Positions 50,367 through 59,461 of a DNA stretch of 64,000 nt are shown here, one piece after another (within the stretch, counting starts at the first letter, position 1; each line of letters begins with the position of its first letter). The position numbers and the translations under genes were made by a program. Source of the DNA: Candidatus Gastranaerophilales bacterium (GTDB taxonomy: Bacteria; Cyanobacteriota; Vampirovibrionia; Gastranaerophilales; Gastranaerophilaceae); NCBI GenBank assembly GCA_944323615.1, contig CALUTG010000001.1, forward strand, positions 49,866-113,865, written 5' to 3'. The notes beneath the pieces were generated by a model. It saw nothing but the letters and a program-made list of their open reading frames with translations, ran no database searches and was not told the DNA's origin.

Positions 50367-51071
50367 CTACTTAGCTGCGCATACACTGAATTCATCAATT
50401 AATAAAGCATAAACTCTTTCGCCTTTTTTAGCCTTATAGTGGCAGCCAGGTGTTATTAATCCGACTAACAAACCAACACCGCAGCCTACAGGGATACCAA
50501 TTGCAAAACCTGTTCCAAGCTTAGCCGGGTTAGGAATAAATGCAAAACCAACACCGGCACCTGCACCAACTATACCCATTGTAAGTGTTGACAGGAATAA
50601 TTTCCCTGTAGTTGTCCAAGGACCTTCTTTAAGTTTGCCGTCTTTTGTAAATGGTCTGGCTTTGATATCAATGCAAGTGTTATCAGGAAGTACAATTTGT
50701 TTGAATACTAAGTTAACTCTTGCGTTTTTGTTAAACATTTTTGGTTTTTCGATTTTTGTGATTTCTGCAACAATTTTAGTATTGCAAGGCAGAATTAAAG
50801 TACCTTCACAAGTATAAAGTGCTTCCGGTACTACAAAGTGAATAAGCTCTCCGGCTTGGTGGCATTTTGAAAAGAATTTTTCATCAAATGCAAATTCCAA
50901 CACGTTACCTTTTTCAACCGTTCTTCTAACATTAGTAATTTTTACTTCATTACACGGGGCTTTTTTGTGAACATCAAGGTGTTCAACGGAGCATGTTTCC
51001 GCAATAGCAGGGATTGTATTAAGTCCCATTAACGAAATTAATGAAAGAAGTGCCATTAATCTTTTTAACAT
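50367..51071 (-). CDS. Exported protein with a C-terminal Gly-rich hydrophobic segment, unknown function
   Basis: 234 residues. A signal peptide is clear: MLKRLMALLSLISLMGLN then an Ala-rich cleavage site AIA-E near residue 25. The start is the ATG at 51071 with an AGGAGTC site; the ATG at 51101 is not supported. The mature part (30-150) has several cysteines (TCSVEH, APCNEV, KCHQAG, TCEG, PCNTK). Then a Gly/Ala-rich membrane segment (170-210, MGIVGAGAGVGFAFI) and a short tail. The cysteines suggest periplasmic disulfides. No family recognised. Confidence 0.75.
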   Translation of the reverse strand: MLKRLMALLSLISLMGLNTIPAIAETCSVEHLDVHKKAPCNEVKITNVRRTVEKGNVLEFAFDEKFFSKCHQAGELIHFVVPEALYTCEGTLILPCNTKIVAEITKIEKPKMFNKNARVNLVFKQIVLPDNTCIDIKARPFTKDGKLKEGPWTTTGKLFLSTLTMGIVGAGAGVGFAFIPNPAKLGTGFAIGIPVGCGVGLLVGLITPGCHYKAKKGERVYALLIDEFSVCAAK

Positions 51072-51174
51072 AGTTTGACTCCTATTTATTAATTCAACCA
51101 TAGTATACCAAATGAAATTATATTTTTCAATCCTTTTATATTATAATGAGAAAAGAAAGTAGAAGGAGGCTGTT

Positions 51175-52212
51175 ATGCTGCATTATTTCCTGGGTTCGTA
51201 TATGGTAACCATACTTGGTTTGACGGGTGCTTATTTCTGGGGGGAGCACGTCCATAATGGAACTGGGCTTTCTTGTATCTTTATAGCATTTGTCCTTGCT
51301 ATCTTGGAAGTAAGCTTATCTTTTGATAATGCCGTAGTTAATGCGATGAAGCTCGAACACATGTCTGAAAAATGGCGTCATCGTTTTATAACCTGGGGAA
51401 TTTTGATTGCGGTATTCGGGATGAGATTTTTATTCCCGCTTGCGGTTGTGGCAATATTTGCGAAATTGAATATTCTAACTGTTCTTGATATGGCATTGAA
51501 TGATGTACACCAGTATGCGCATTATCTTGAATTAACTCACGCTCCGATTGTGTCTTTCGGAGGAGCTTTCCTTCTTATGCTTTTTATGGATTACTTTACA
51601 GAACAGAAAAAGGATGTACATTGGATTTCGTTTATTGAAGTTCCAATGCAGAATCTTTCTAAGATTAGAGGAATTTGTTCCATTGTGACTCTTTGTGCGA
51701 TAGGTATTGTTCTACTTGAACTTCCTGCGGAAATTAGACAGAGTGTACTATTATCAGGAATCTCAGGTATTATTACTTACCTTGCAATAGACGGGCTTGC
51801 CGAGTGGCTTGAAAGAAAACAGGAAGAACGCGCTAAACTCTGTGCGGATACTGTTAGATGTTCAGGTCTTGTCGGATTTTTATATCTTGAACTTATAGAT
51901 GCATCGTTTTCCTTAGACGGTGTTCTTGGGGCTTTTGCTTTAAGTAAAGATATTCTTATTATTACAATAGGCTTGTTTATTGGTGCAATGTTTGTAAGAT
52001 CTCTTACAATAATGCTTGTTGATAAAAAGACGCTTAATCATTATCCGTATCTTGAACACGGGGCGCATTGGGCAATAGGAGTGCTTGCTGTTTTAATGTT
52101 TGTTTCTACAATCAGAGCAGTTCCGGAAGTTGTAACAGGCCTTTTAGGTTTAATTATCATAGTAGCTGCGTTTATAAGCTCATTGGTGGCTAATAAAAAA
52201 GCTCAGGGTTAG
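51175..52212 (+). CDS. TerC-superfamily membrane protein (DUF475-like)
   Basis: 345 residues, about ten membrane helices. The two conserved acidic motifs are intact: LEVSLSFDNAVVNA near residue 45 and ELIDASFSLDGVLGAF near 240, which put aspartates in the membrane as in TerC/Alx proteins. The group exports or senses metals such as manganese in some bacteria; the substrate here is not known. A strong AGAAGGAGG site precedes the ATG at 51175. The next gene, CCA transferase, starts 2 bp after its stop, so they are probably cotranscribed. Confidence 0.85.
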   Translation: MLHYFLGSYMVTILGLTGAYFWGEHVHNGTGLSCIFIAFVLAILEVSLSFDNAVVNAMKLEHMSEKWRHRFITWGILIAVFGMRFLFPLAVVAIFAKLNILTVLDMALNDVHQYAHYLELTHAPIVSFGGAFLLMLFMDYFTEQKKDVHWISFIEVPMQNLSKIRGICSIVTLCAIGIVLLELPAEIRQSVLLSGISGIITYLAIDGLAEWLERKQEERAKLCADTVRCSGLVGFLYLELIDASFSLDGVLGAFALSKDILIITIGLFIGAMFVRSLTIMLVDKKTLNHYPYLEHGAHWAIGVLAVLMFVSTIRAVPEVVTGLLGLIIIVAAFISSLVANKKAQG

Positions 52213-52214
52213 GA

Positions 52215-53303
52215 ATGGAAATGGAATTAAAAGACAAAAATCTTTATTATGTTGGCGGTGTAGTCCGGGATGAGATTCTCGGACTTCCCAGTCTTGATAT
52301 TGATTATTGTTATGAAGGTGATGCTATCAAGTTCGCAAAATCAAGGGGGCTTAATATTATAAAAGAAAATCCTGATTTTGGAACTGTCAGAGTCTTTTTT
52401 GAAGAGCAGGAAATAGATATAGCTTCTACAAGAACTGAAAGATATCCAAAGCCCGGTCATCTTCCAGTTGTGGAGCAAATCGGATGCCCTCTTATAGATG
52501 ATCTCAAAAGACGGGATTTTACCGTAAATGCAATGGCAAAAAATACTCTTTCTGGAGAAATTTACGACTATTTTGATTCACAAAAAGATTTAAAGTCTAA
52601 AAAACTGCGCGTACTTCATAAAAACAGTTTTATAGACGACCCGTCAAGAATAATAAGAGGTTTGAAATTCTTAGCAAGATTCGGTTTTGAATTAGATATA
52701 GAAACAAAGGTTCTTCAAGAGGAGTATCTTGAGAATATAAACTACGATATGAGTTATCACAGAATTAAAAAGGAGCTGAGAGAATCTTTTAATCTTAATA
52801 GTGATAAACTTTTACAAAAATTTATTAATGAGAAAATTTATAAACTGTTGAGTCCCGAACAAGCTATTCCGGAAATCAAAGGGTCTGCAGAAGCTCTGGT
52901 AAATTTAGTTAAGATTCATAATCCTTGGATTGTTTATGCGGGCTTGTTTGATTTGTCAACTTTAGAACTGACTAAAGATGAAGCCGATATCATTGGGGCT
53001 TTTGATAATCTGAAGACGGTGTCATTTGAAAGTGAGTGGGGTTTATACAGAATGTTTTCAGGCTGTCCGTTGGAAAGTGTAATTCTTTGGGGGCTTGTAA
53101 GGGAGTATGATTTAGCGTATCATTATCTTAAAAGTCTAAGACAAATCAAACCTTCTGTAACAGGAAATGATTTGATAAAATTAGGGGTCGAAAGAGGGAA
53201 ACTCTATAAAGAAATTTTCGATTTTTTAGCGGAAGAAAAGTTGAAAAATCCAGAATTAACCAAAGAAGAAGAGCTTGAACTCATAAAAAGCAAGTATTTA
53301 TGA
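52215..53303 (+). CDS. tRNA nucleotidyltransferase / poly(A) polymerase-type enzyme
   Basis: 362 residues. Class II nucleotidyltransferase fold: GGVVRDEILG near residue 15, the catalytic LDIDYC (two Asp), RRDFTVNAMA near 100, and the helical neck RIIRGLKFLARFGFELD near 140. It repairs or adds 3' CCA or A ends on tRNA. A CC-adding or A-adding split between two enzymes is possible but cannot be seen. It overlaps the following glycosyltransferase gene by 4 bp. Confidence 0.9.
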   Translation: MEMELKDKNLYYVGGVVRDEILGLPSLDIDYCYEGDAIKFAKSRGLNIIKENPDFGTVRVFFEEQEIDIASTRTERYPKPGHLPVVEQIGCPLIDDLKRRDFTVNAMAKNTLSGEIYDYFDSQKDLKSKKLRVLHKNSFIDDPSRIIRGLKFLARFGFELDIETKVLQEEYLENINYDMSYHRIKKELRESFNLNSDKLLQKFINEKIYKLLSPEQAIPEIKGSAEALVNLVKIHNPWIVYAGLFDLSTLELTKDEADIIGAFDNLKTVSFESEWGLYRMFSGCPLESVILWGLVREYDLAYHYLKSLRQIKPSVTGNDLIKLGVERGKLYKEIFDFLAEEKLKNPELTKEEELELIKSKYL

Positions 53304-54181
53304 TTAAATCTGTTTTAAATAGAATTATTAACTGTAAATTTCACATAAGAGGAATTTTAAATCCTTTTCTCAGTATGCAGATAAATTCTATCGGTAACTG
53401 GAGAGGGGTAAATGATGCAAAGCGCGAGAAACCTCTTATTGTATCATTAACTTCTTATGAAGATAGATTTCAGGATTTACCAAAGACCATATATTCTTTA
53501 CTAAATCAAACCTTGCGGCCTGACAGAATAATATTGTGGCTTGATGAAAAGGGAAATGATTTAACCTCTCTTCCATATGAAATTACAAGATTTATTAAAA
53601 ATGGATTAGAAATTAAGTTTGTTAAAGATATAGGTTCTTATACAAAAGTTATTTATGCCTTTGAACATTTTTCGGATTCAGTAATTGTTACGGCAGATGA
53701 TGATATTTATTATCCAAAAGACTGGCTTAAACGTTTATATTTATCATACATTTCGTGCCAGAATGATATTCACTGTCACAGGGCTCATAGAGTCGGGGTT
53801 AATAACGGAAAGGTAATCCCTTATGAAAAATGGAAAAAACATGTTGATGAAGAATCTGCACGATACGATAATTTTTTAACCGGAGCAGGTGGAGTACTAT
53901 ATCCGCCGGAATGTTTTTCAAAAGAGGTCTTAAGAGAGGATATATTTCTTAAATATGCTCCTACTGCCGATGATATCTGGTTTTGGGTTATGGCGCTTGT
54001 GCATGGCAGAAAAATAAGAGTGGTGAAAAATCATTACAAAACTCTTATTTGTACAAACCTGTTCAGGCATTTTTTTGGAAAAACACTTTATTCAAAAAAT
54101 AAAAAGGGGGCAAATGATCTTCAGCTGGACAACTTAATGAAATTTTATTCAAATAATGTTTTATCAAAACTTAAGGAATAA
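53300..54181 (+). CDS. Glycosyltransferase, GT-A type
   Basis: 293 residues. A GT-A fold is suggested by LIVSLTSYEDRF near residue 47, the metal-binding VTADDDIYYPKDW near 130 and a C-terminal half with DFLTGAGGVLYP-like (NFLTGAGGVLYPP) and TADDIWFW motifs that often hold the catalytic base. No signal peptide, so it probably acts at the cytoplasmic face. It starts the surface-glycan cluster that runs to 58250; the ATG overlaps the previous stop by 4 bp. The sugar is unknown. Confidence 0.8.
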   Translation: MIKSVLNRIINCKFHIRGILNPFLSMQINSIGNWRGVNDAKREKPLIVSLTSYEDRFQDLPKTIYSLLNQTLRPDRIILWLDEKGNDLTSLPYEITRFIKNGLEIKFVKDIGSYTKVIYAFEHFSDSVIVTADDDIYYPKDWLKRLYLSYISCQNDIHCHRAHRVGVNNGKVIPYEKWKKHVDEESARYDNFLTGAGGVLYPPECFSKEVLREDIFLKYAPTADDIWFWVMALVHGRKIRVVKNHYKTLICTNLFRHFFGKTLYSKNKKGANDLQLDNLMKFYSNNVLSKLKE

Positions 54182-54186
54182 TAATT

Positions 54187-55332
54187 ATGGAATCTAAGAC
54201 TTTTCTAATAACAGGTTATTATTTTAATGACTGGCATGGCTCATTAATCCATATTTGTGAGCTGGCAAAGGCTCTGAATTCAAGAGGTTTTTGCGTTTAT
54301 CTGTCCGGCGTGGAAATATCCTCTGAAATAAAAAACTATGTGTCGAAGTTTGCTAATTTATACTTCTTTGATGATTTGCCTCTGGATGTAGATTATGATT
54401 ACGTGTTGGCTTATCATGAGCCTATTTGCACTTATTTGATTGAAAAGGGCTTAAAATATAAAAAACTGGCTTTCGGCTCGCTATCTTCTATTGTAGATAT
54501 GGAGGTTCCGAGTCTTTTATGTAAGTATGGCTTCCCTCTGGTTGTTCATAACAGAAGACTCGAAGAGTATATGAAAGAACTGTTTTCTCCTGATGCTATA
54601 AATATGTATGTTTTTATTAACAGTGCGCCTGATGAATTTATTCGGGATGTTAAATTGTCCGGCGGGTTAAATAGAATTGCTGTTGTCTCAAATCACATTC
54701 CTGAAGAACTGTATGACGCAGTGTATCTTTTAAAAGAAAATAATATAAATGTGGATATTTGGGGTAAAGGGCATAACTATGCTGTTATTACTCCTGAAAT
54801 TTTATCAAAGTATGATCTTGTGATTACAATAGGAAAAACTGTTCAGTATGCTTTATCAATGGGAATTCCTGTATACAATTATGATCATTTTGGCGGCGAA
54901 GGGTATTTGAGGCTGATCAATCTTGACAAGGAAGAATTTTATAATTTTTCAGGAAGAAGCAGCTTTAGAAAACTTTCAGCAGAAGCTATTTGTAGTGAAA
55001 TCCTTGACGGATATAATGCCGCTTTAAGTGAAATGGATGAAATTAAGACTGTTGCAAGAAAAAGGTATTGTCTAAGTTCTAATTTGGATTCTCTTTTGGA
55101 CTATTTTGATAAGACAGAAGTAAATATTCAGAACTCTTCTGATTGGAAAATTTATAAAGAAAGATGTATTCAGTTTGCTAAAACAATTATCAGCTATGAA
55201 AAAAATTGTGACGATATGCTAAGAATGCTTTTTCCGGTAAAATTATTTTACACATTAATTAATAAATTGACCATTAATAAATGTTTTAAAAATAAATTAT
55301 CAATGTTAGAATCTTGGAATAAGGTAAAATAG
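54187..55332 (+). CDS. Putative glycosyltransferase, GT-B type, divergent
   Basis: 381 residues. The N-terminal ITGYYFNDWHGSLIHICELA resembles the Gly-rich start of a GT-B enzyme, and the C-terminal half has YDLVITIGKTVQYALSMGIPVYNYDHFG, which is like the donor-site region of GT4 proteins (quoted in two parts in sequence: VITIGKTVQYAL and MGIPVYNYDHFGG). The usual E-x7-E is not clear, so the assignment rests on fold-level likeness and location in the cluster. The gene starts 5 bp after the previous one. Confidence 0.65.
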   Translation: MESKTFLITGYYFNDWHGSLIHICELAKALNSRGFCVYLSGVEISSEIKNYVSKFANLYFFDDLPLDVDYDYVLAYHEPICTYLIEKGLKYKKLAFGSLSSIVDMEVPSLLCKYGFPLVVHNRRLEEYMKELFSPDAINMYVFINSAPDEFIRDVKLSGGLNRIAVVSNHIPEELYDAVYLLKENNINVDIWGKGHNYAVITPEILSKYDLVITIGKTVQYALSMGIPVYNYDHFGGEGYLRLINLDKEEFYNFSGRSSFRKLSAEAICSEILDGYNAALSEMDEIKTVARKRYCLSSNLDSLLDYFDKTEVNIQNSSDWKIYKERCIQFAKTIISYEKNCDDMLRMLFPVKLFYTLINKLTINKCFKNKLSMLESWNKVK

Positions 55333-55335
55333 CAG

Positions 55336-56178
55336 ATGGCTAAAACTCTCAGTATAATAACATTAACGCTTAATAATCTTGAATATACTAAAAAGTATAT
55401 TGAGAGCCTGTATCGCTTTACCTCTGATTTTGAACTTATTGTTGTAGATAACGCTTCAACAGATGGAACTGTTGATTATCTTGAAACATTGAGGCTTGAA
55501 AAAGATAATCTAAAAGTTATTTATAATGAAGAAAATAAAGGTTTTTCCAAAGGAAATAATCAGGGAATAGAAATCGCAGAAGGCGAGTATATTGGTTTTT
55601 TAAATAACGATATACTTCTTTATCCAAACTGGTTTGATAAAATTAAAGATGTATTTGAAAAAGAAAATGCGGCATTTGTTTCTCCAAGACATATTAAACC
55701 TGATTTTAATCTAACTAATGAACATGCTTACATTCAATATTTTAAGAATTTCAAATATGATAAACTTTATGAAAAGAGTTTTGATGAATGTGAATTTTCA
55801 TGTGTAATAACAAAAAAAGATGTTTTGGATAAAATAGGTGTGTTTGATGAGAAATTTTCCCCTGCTTTTTTTGAAGACAATGATATGAAATACAGGGCAA
55901 TTATGGCAGGTTATGGTGTCTATGTTGTTAACACAGTATGTTTTTTTCATTTCGGATCTGCTACATCCATTAAATATAATAATAATTTTGAAGCAAATAG
56001 AGCTTATTACTATGCAAAATATCCATTAGCAGAGTACTTATCTATTTCAGGGGAAGAAAAAGGTGAATTGAAACTTAGATCAAAGCATCTGCAGGATTTT
56101 CCTCTGAATATTATATATGAGACTTACTTGATATGGCTTAAAGTACTAAAACGAATTAAAGGATTCATCCAAAAATGA
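55336..56178 (+). CDS. GT2 glycosyltransferase, rhamnosyltransferase-like
   Basis: 280 residues, a GT2 enzyme with the expected motifs: LSIITLTLNNLEYTKKYIES, IVVDNASTDGTVDYL near residue 35, NKGFSKGNNQGIE near 70, and FLNNDILLYPNWFD near 90 with the metal Asp. It resembles the WsaF/rhamnosyl-type family. The final part is helical. It lies 3 bp after the previous stop and overlaps the next gene by 4 bp, within the glycan cluster. Confidence 0.9.
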   Translation: MAKTLSIITLTLNNLEYTKKYIESLYRFTSDFELIVVDNASTDGTVDYLETLRLEKDNLKVIYNEENKGFSKGNNQGIEIAEGEYIGFLNNDILLYPNWFDKIKDVFEKENAAFVSPRHIKPDFNLTNEHAYIQYFKNFKYDKLYEKSFDECEFSCVITKKDVLDKIGVFDEKFSPAFFEDNDMKYRAIMAGYGVYVVNTVCFFHFGSATSIKYNNNFEANRAYYYAKYPLAEYLSISGEEKGELKLRSKHLQDFPLNIIYETYLIWLKVLKRIKGFIQK

Positions 56179-57368
56179 AACTTCTCTTTGATTGTACAGA
56201 ACTTTCCTATTATTGCGAAGAATCCGGACATCGCGCTGGAGTTTTCTATGTTGCATTGAATTTTTTTAATGAATTGAAAAAACAGGAAGTTGATATTACT
56301 TTTCATGTTGATTTCAGACGGTATTACTTTATGAAGAACCTGAAAGAGTTTGAGGACATCCCTCTGTTAGAAGAGAAGTCCATGGTAAATCGTTTAATCT
56401 CTAAAATCCTATATCTTACCCGAAATTTTCCGTATCCTATTTATTATGCGCTCACAGTACTTGCTAGATTTTATGATAAATACTTATACAGAATTAATAA
56501 AAAGAACTTAGAGCAGCTTAAAGAATACGATGTGTATTTTTCTCCGTTTACGCCTCCGTCAAAAGAGATTGAGGCTGCTAATTTGAAACGTTTCAGGATG
56601 ATACATGACGTTATTCCTATTGTGGAAAAGGGGATGAGCAAAAATACAAAAGACTGGCATAATAAGGTTTATAATTCAATCAATGACCATGATTATTATG
56701 TTACAAATTCTGAGTACACCCGCTCGGATGTCTTAAAATACTTTCCGTTTATAAAAGAAGAAAACATAAAAACGACTCTTCTCGGGGTAAATGAAAATTT
56801 TGCTCCGAAGGGAACCTCCGCGGATTTTAAGTACGTTTTTTCACTTTGCACGATGGGGAAGAGAAAAAATGTAATATTCGGTATAAAAAACTTTTTTAAA
56901 TTTATAGAAAAGAATAATATTTCAGATTTAAAGCTGGTTCTTGGCGGAAGTACATGGAGACGATTTGAAAATGTTCTTAATACTGAACTTTCGCATATTG
57001 ACAGATCAAAAATTATTCTTACGGGATATATTAAGGATGAAGATTTACCAATGTACTATTCTAACGCTCTTATGTTTATTTACCCATCTTTGTACGAAGG
57101 TTTCGGGCTTCCTGTTTTAGAGGCAATGAAGTGCGGATGCCCGGTTATTTCTTCAAACAGATCTTCTTTGCCGGAGGTTCTTGGAGATTGCGGTATTCTG
57201 ATTAATCCGGAATCTGATTCGGAAATGATTGAAGCATTTGAAAAAATGTACTATGATTCTGGTTTTAGGAGTAAATGTATTGAAAAGGGTTTAAATATAG
57301 CATCTGAATTTACCTGGGAGCGCTGCGCGTCAGAACTTCTTGAGTTTATTAAAGAAAAGACCGTTTAG
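56175..57368 (+). CDS. GT4-type glycosyltransferase
   Basis: 397 residues. GT-B fold with MIHDVIPIVEKG near residue 140, KRKNVIFGIKNFFKF near 235, the nucleotide-sugar motif FIYPSLYEGFGLPVLEAMKCG near 315 (E-x7-E, quoted as two parts YPSLYEGFG and LPVLEAMKCG), and SSLPEVLGDCGIL. Typical of mannosyl/galactosyl GT4 proteins of surface polysaccharides. Its last 39 bp overlap the convergent RgpF-type gene. It overlaps the previous gene by 4 bp. Confidence 0.9.
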   Translation: MKLLFDCTELSYYCEESGHRAGVFYVALNFFNELKKQEVDITFHVDFRRYYFMKNLKEFEDIPLLEEKSMVNRLISKILYLTRNFPYPIYYALTVLARFYDKYLYRINKKNLEQLKEYDVYFSPFTPPSKEIEAANLKRFRMIHDVIPIVEKGMSKNTKDWHNKVYNSINDHDYYVTNSEYTRSDVLKYFPFIKEENIKTTLLGVNENFAPKGTSADFKYVFSLCTMGKRKNVIFGIKNFFKFIEKNNISDLKLVLGGSTWRRFENVLNTELSHIDRSKIILTGYIKDEDLPMYYSNALMFIYPSLYEGFGLPVLEAMKCGCPVISSNRSSLPEVLGDCGILINPESDSEMIEAFEKMYYDSGFRSKCIEKGLNIASEFTWERCASELLEFIKEKTV

Positions 57369-58250
57369 CAGGTTAAAAAGACCCTTTTCTATAAATATAA
57401 GACATATTCTGCATTCGTTTGGCAAATTTTGCAGAATCATACCTCGAATCTTCCTGTACAGATTAATATTTTTGATTCCGAATTCTCCGCTAGGAGCCAA
57501 TCTTTCTGCATTTTTGCGTATTAATTCTATTGGATAGTCTCCCGCGATTTTTTCCCAGCCTTTTATTAATTCTTTTTTTACAAGTACTGTTTTTAGAAAC
57601 GGAAATTTATACCATTTAATTAGCCGTCTCCATTTTGTGGCAATAGGGTTTATCGTATGTTTATATCTATTAATATATAGTATGCTTTTAAATCCGTTTG
57701 CCCACAATAACCTGCTTAATCCTATTTCGTATTTAAGAACCACATCATCTTTGTTTTCTTTATGTTCAATTGAGTTCAGAAATTCTAAGAATGAAGCTGA
57801 TTCGAAAACCTGTCTTTTAAGCAGCAGGAAGTAACTTTGAATATGAGGATTGAACGATTCTATATATTCATTTCCAACTTTTTTAATTCCGTAGCTATGT
57901 CCGGTTAGCCCCCAGAAATCACAACGTTTTTTATCCATTTTCTTAAAAATATTTTCCAGAGGATAAAAAGGTCCGTAACACGAATCATTGCATAAGAGAA
58001 GTTCCTCAAATTTCAGATTCTCTTTTAGGGCAAACAAAAAACCTCTTTTGTAGGAGCCGAAATCATACTCGCCATGCTTTCCGATAATAAAATAATCTGC
58101 GATTCCTTCTATTTTTTCCGGCGAGCAGTCCGTATCCGAGACAAAAATAATGCAATCACAAACTTTTTTTAGTTCTTTTAGATAGTAAATAACATAGTCA
58201 TCTATTATATTATCTCTATCCCAGTGAGCAAATACGCAGAGTCGTTTCAT
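57330..58250 (-). CDS. RgpF-type rhamnan synthesis protein
   Basis: 306 residues, matching the RgpF/DUF616-like rhamnan-synthesis family in order: VFAHWDRDNIIDDYVIYYLKEL, IIFVSDTD, the GEYDFGSYKRGFLFAL block near residue 80, LLLCNDSCYGPFYPLENIFKKM split over 105-125, and DFWGLTGHSYG. It probably adds a rhamnose-type residue to a cell-surface glycan. It is on the opposite strand to the other four glycan genes and overlaps the end of the GT4 gene by 39 bp, so it has its own transcript. Confidence 0.88.
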   Translation of the reverse strand: MKRLCVFAHWDRDNIIDDYVIYYLKELKKVCDCIIFVSDTDCSPEKIEGIADYFIIGKHGEYDFGSYKRGFLFALKENLKFEELLLCNDSCYGPFYPLENIFKKMDKKRCDFWGLTGHSYGIKKVGNEYIESFNPHIQSYFLLLKRQVFESASFLEFLNSIEHKENKDDVVLKYEIGLSRLLWANGFKSILYINRYKHTINPIATKWRRLIKWYKFPFLKTVLVKKELIKGWEKIAGDYPIELIRKNAERLAPSGEFGIKNINLYRKIRGMILQNLPNECRICLIFIEKGLFNLLNGLFFNKLKKF

Positions 58251-58300
58251 ACGTGTTATTTTAGCATAATTTTTTTTATTAGTGTAATTTATTGATTCTC

Positions 58301-58488
58301 GACTTACTACTCACGATTTGCGGGTTGGACATGTAATCCTGAATTTATTTCAGGATCTTACTGAAATGGAAGTAAAGAGCTAAACTGGAAAGATGCTGAA
58401 ATGAGTTCAGCATGACATAGTATTTATCGATATATGACTTACTACTTACGATTTACGAGTAAAACGAATCCCGTTCTGGAGTCCGGAA
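58301..58488. repeat. Palindromic intergenic repeat patch
   Basis: The 335-bp gap 58251-58585 has no gene but is structured. A direct repeat of 26 bp occurs at 58301-58326 and 58436-58461 with 22 identities (GACTTACTAC start). Between them are two hairpins of the same type: ATCCTGAA/TTCAGGAT (58336-58356) and ATGCTGAA/TTCAGCAT (58393-58413). A third hairpin, TTCTGG/CCGGAA (58474-58488), follows the second direct repeat. The CTGAA-TTCAG arms resemble short interspersed palindromic repeats known in other bacteria. Confidence 0.6.
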
Positions 58489-58585
58489 TGGCAAAAGGCA
58501 GTGGGCAGAATATTAAATTCATCCATTTATTTGATTACAAAACTTAACAAATCTTTTAAACTATGTATATTAATTGGGGAGAGAT

Positions 58586-59461
58586 ATGGCAAAAACTAAT
58601 TTAAAAGAGAAAAAAGCCGCTGCTGGTGCGAAGCTTAAAGTAGTTGATGACAGTGCGATTAAAACAACTGCATATAGTGATATAAATCTTAAGCAGTGGA
58701 GAAATTATGAACATATTAAAACGGATACTCTGTGGGAGTTCCCTTCCAGATTAAAAGAAGGAGGCCATTCGAACGAGTACCATGGAAATTATATTCCCCA
58801 GATTGCCCAGCAGATTTATGAAAGATTTACCAAAGAGAACGATGTTGTCCTTGATCTTTTCTTCGGCTCTGGGACTTCCGGTATAGAAGCTGTAAATATG
58901 AAGCGCCGCTGTATCGGGGTTGAGTTAAAAGATGATTTAGTGGAAACGGTTTCTAAAAAATTTACTCCAAAACAACTTGTAACAGACGTAAATATTATAT
59001 GTGCAGATTCGGCAAGTGTTGATGCTAAAGAAAAAGTTCAGGCAAGGCTAGAGGTTATGGGTAAGAAAAATGCCCAGCTTTTAATGCTTCATCCGCCTTA
59101 TGACGATATTATTAAATTTTCTGACAGAAAAGAAGATTTGTCTAACTGTGCAACTACGGAAGAGTTTTATGATCTGTTTGAGAAGGTGGCTAAAAACGGA
59201 TATGACCTTCTTGAAAAAGGCCGCTTTGCATGTCTTATTATCGGGGATAAGTATGCTAATTCTCAGCACATTCCTCTCGGGTTTGAATGTATGGCAAGAA
59301 TGAATAAACTTGGATTTATTACTAAAGCCATAATAATTAAAGATATGCAGGGTAATGAGAGAGCTAAGGGAAAAACCGCTAATTTATGGCGTTATAGAGC
59401 TCTTGCCGGCGGATTTTATATTTTTAAACACGAATATGTTATGGTATTCCAAAAAGTATGA
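58586..59461 (+). CDS. Orphan DNA methyltransferase
   Basis: About 291 residues. SAM site LDLFFGSGTSGIEA near residue 88 preceded by GNYIPQIAQQIYERF, and a catalytic-type motif HPPYDDI near 169, in that order. The first block resembles the C-terminal half of beta-class N4/N6 methyltransferases, so the arrangement is as in a permuted enzyme. The usual (D/N/S)PPY has His in the first position, and activity is uncertain. No restriction endonuclease is adjacent. The start is the ATG at 58586 with a GGGGAGA site; the TTG at 58574 is not preferred. It overlaps the next gene by 4 bp. Confidence 0.8.
   Translation: MAKTNLKEKKAAAGAKLKVVDDSAIKTTAYSDINLKQWRNYEHIKTDTLWEFPSRLKEGGHSNEYHGNYIPQIAQQIYERFTKENDVVLDLFFGSGTSGIEAVNMKRRCIGVELKDDLVETVSKKFTPKQLVTDVNIICADSASVDAKEKVQARLEVMGKKNAQLLMLHPPYDDIIKFSDRKEDLSNCATTEEFYDLFEKVAKNGYDLLEKGRFACLIIGDKYANSQHIPLGFECMARMNKLGFITKAIIIKDMQGNERAKGKTANLWRYRALAGGFYIFKHEYVMVFQKV

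Noticed and set aside
58301..58488. The repeated hairpins were considered as a CRISPR array
   Set aside because: Repeats are too few, unequal in length and not regularly spaced; no cas gene is present.
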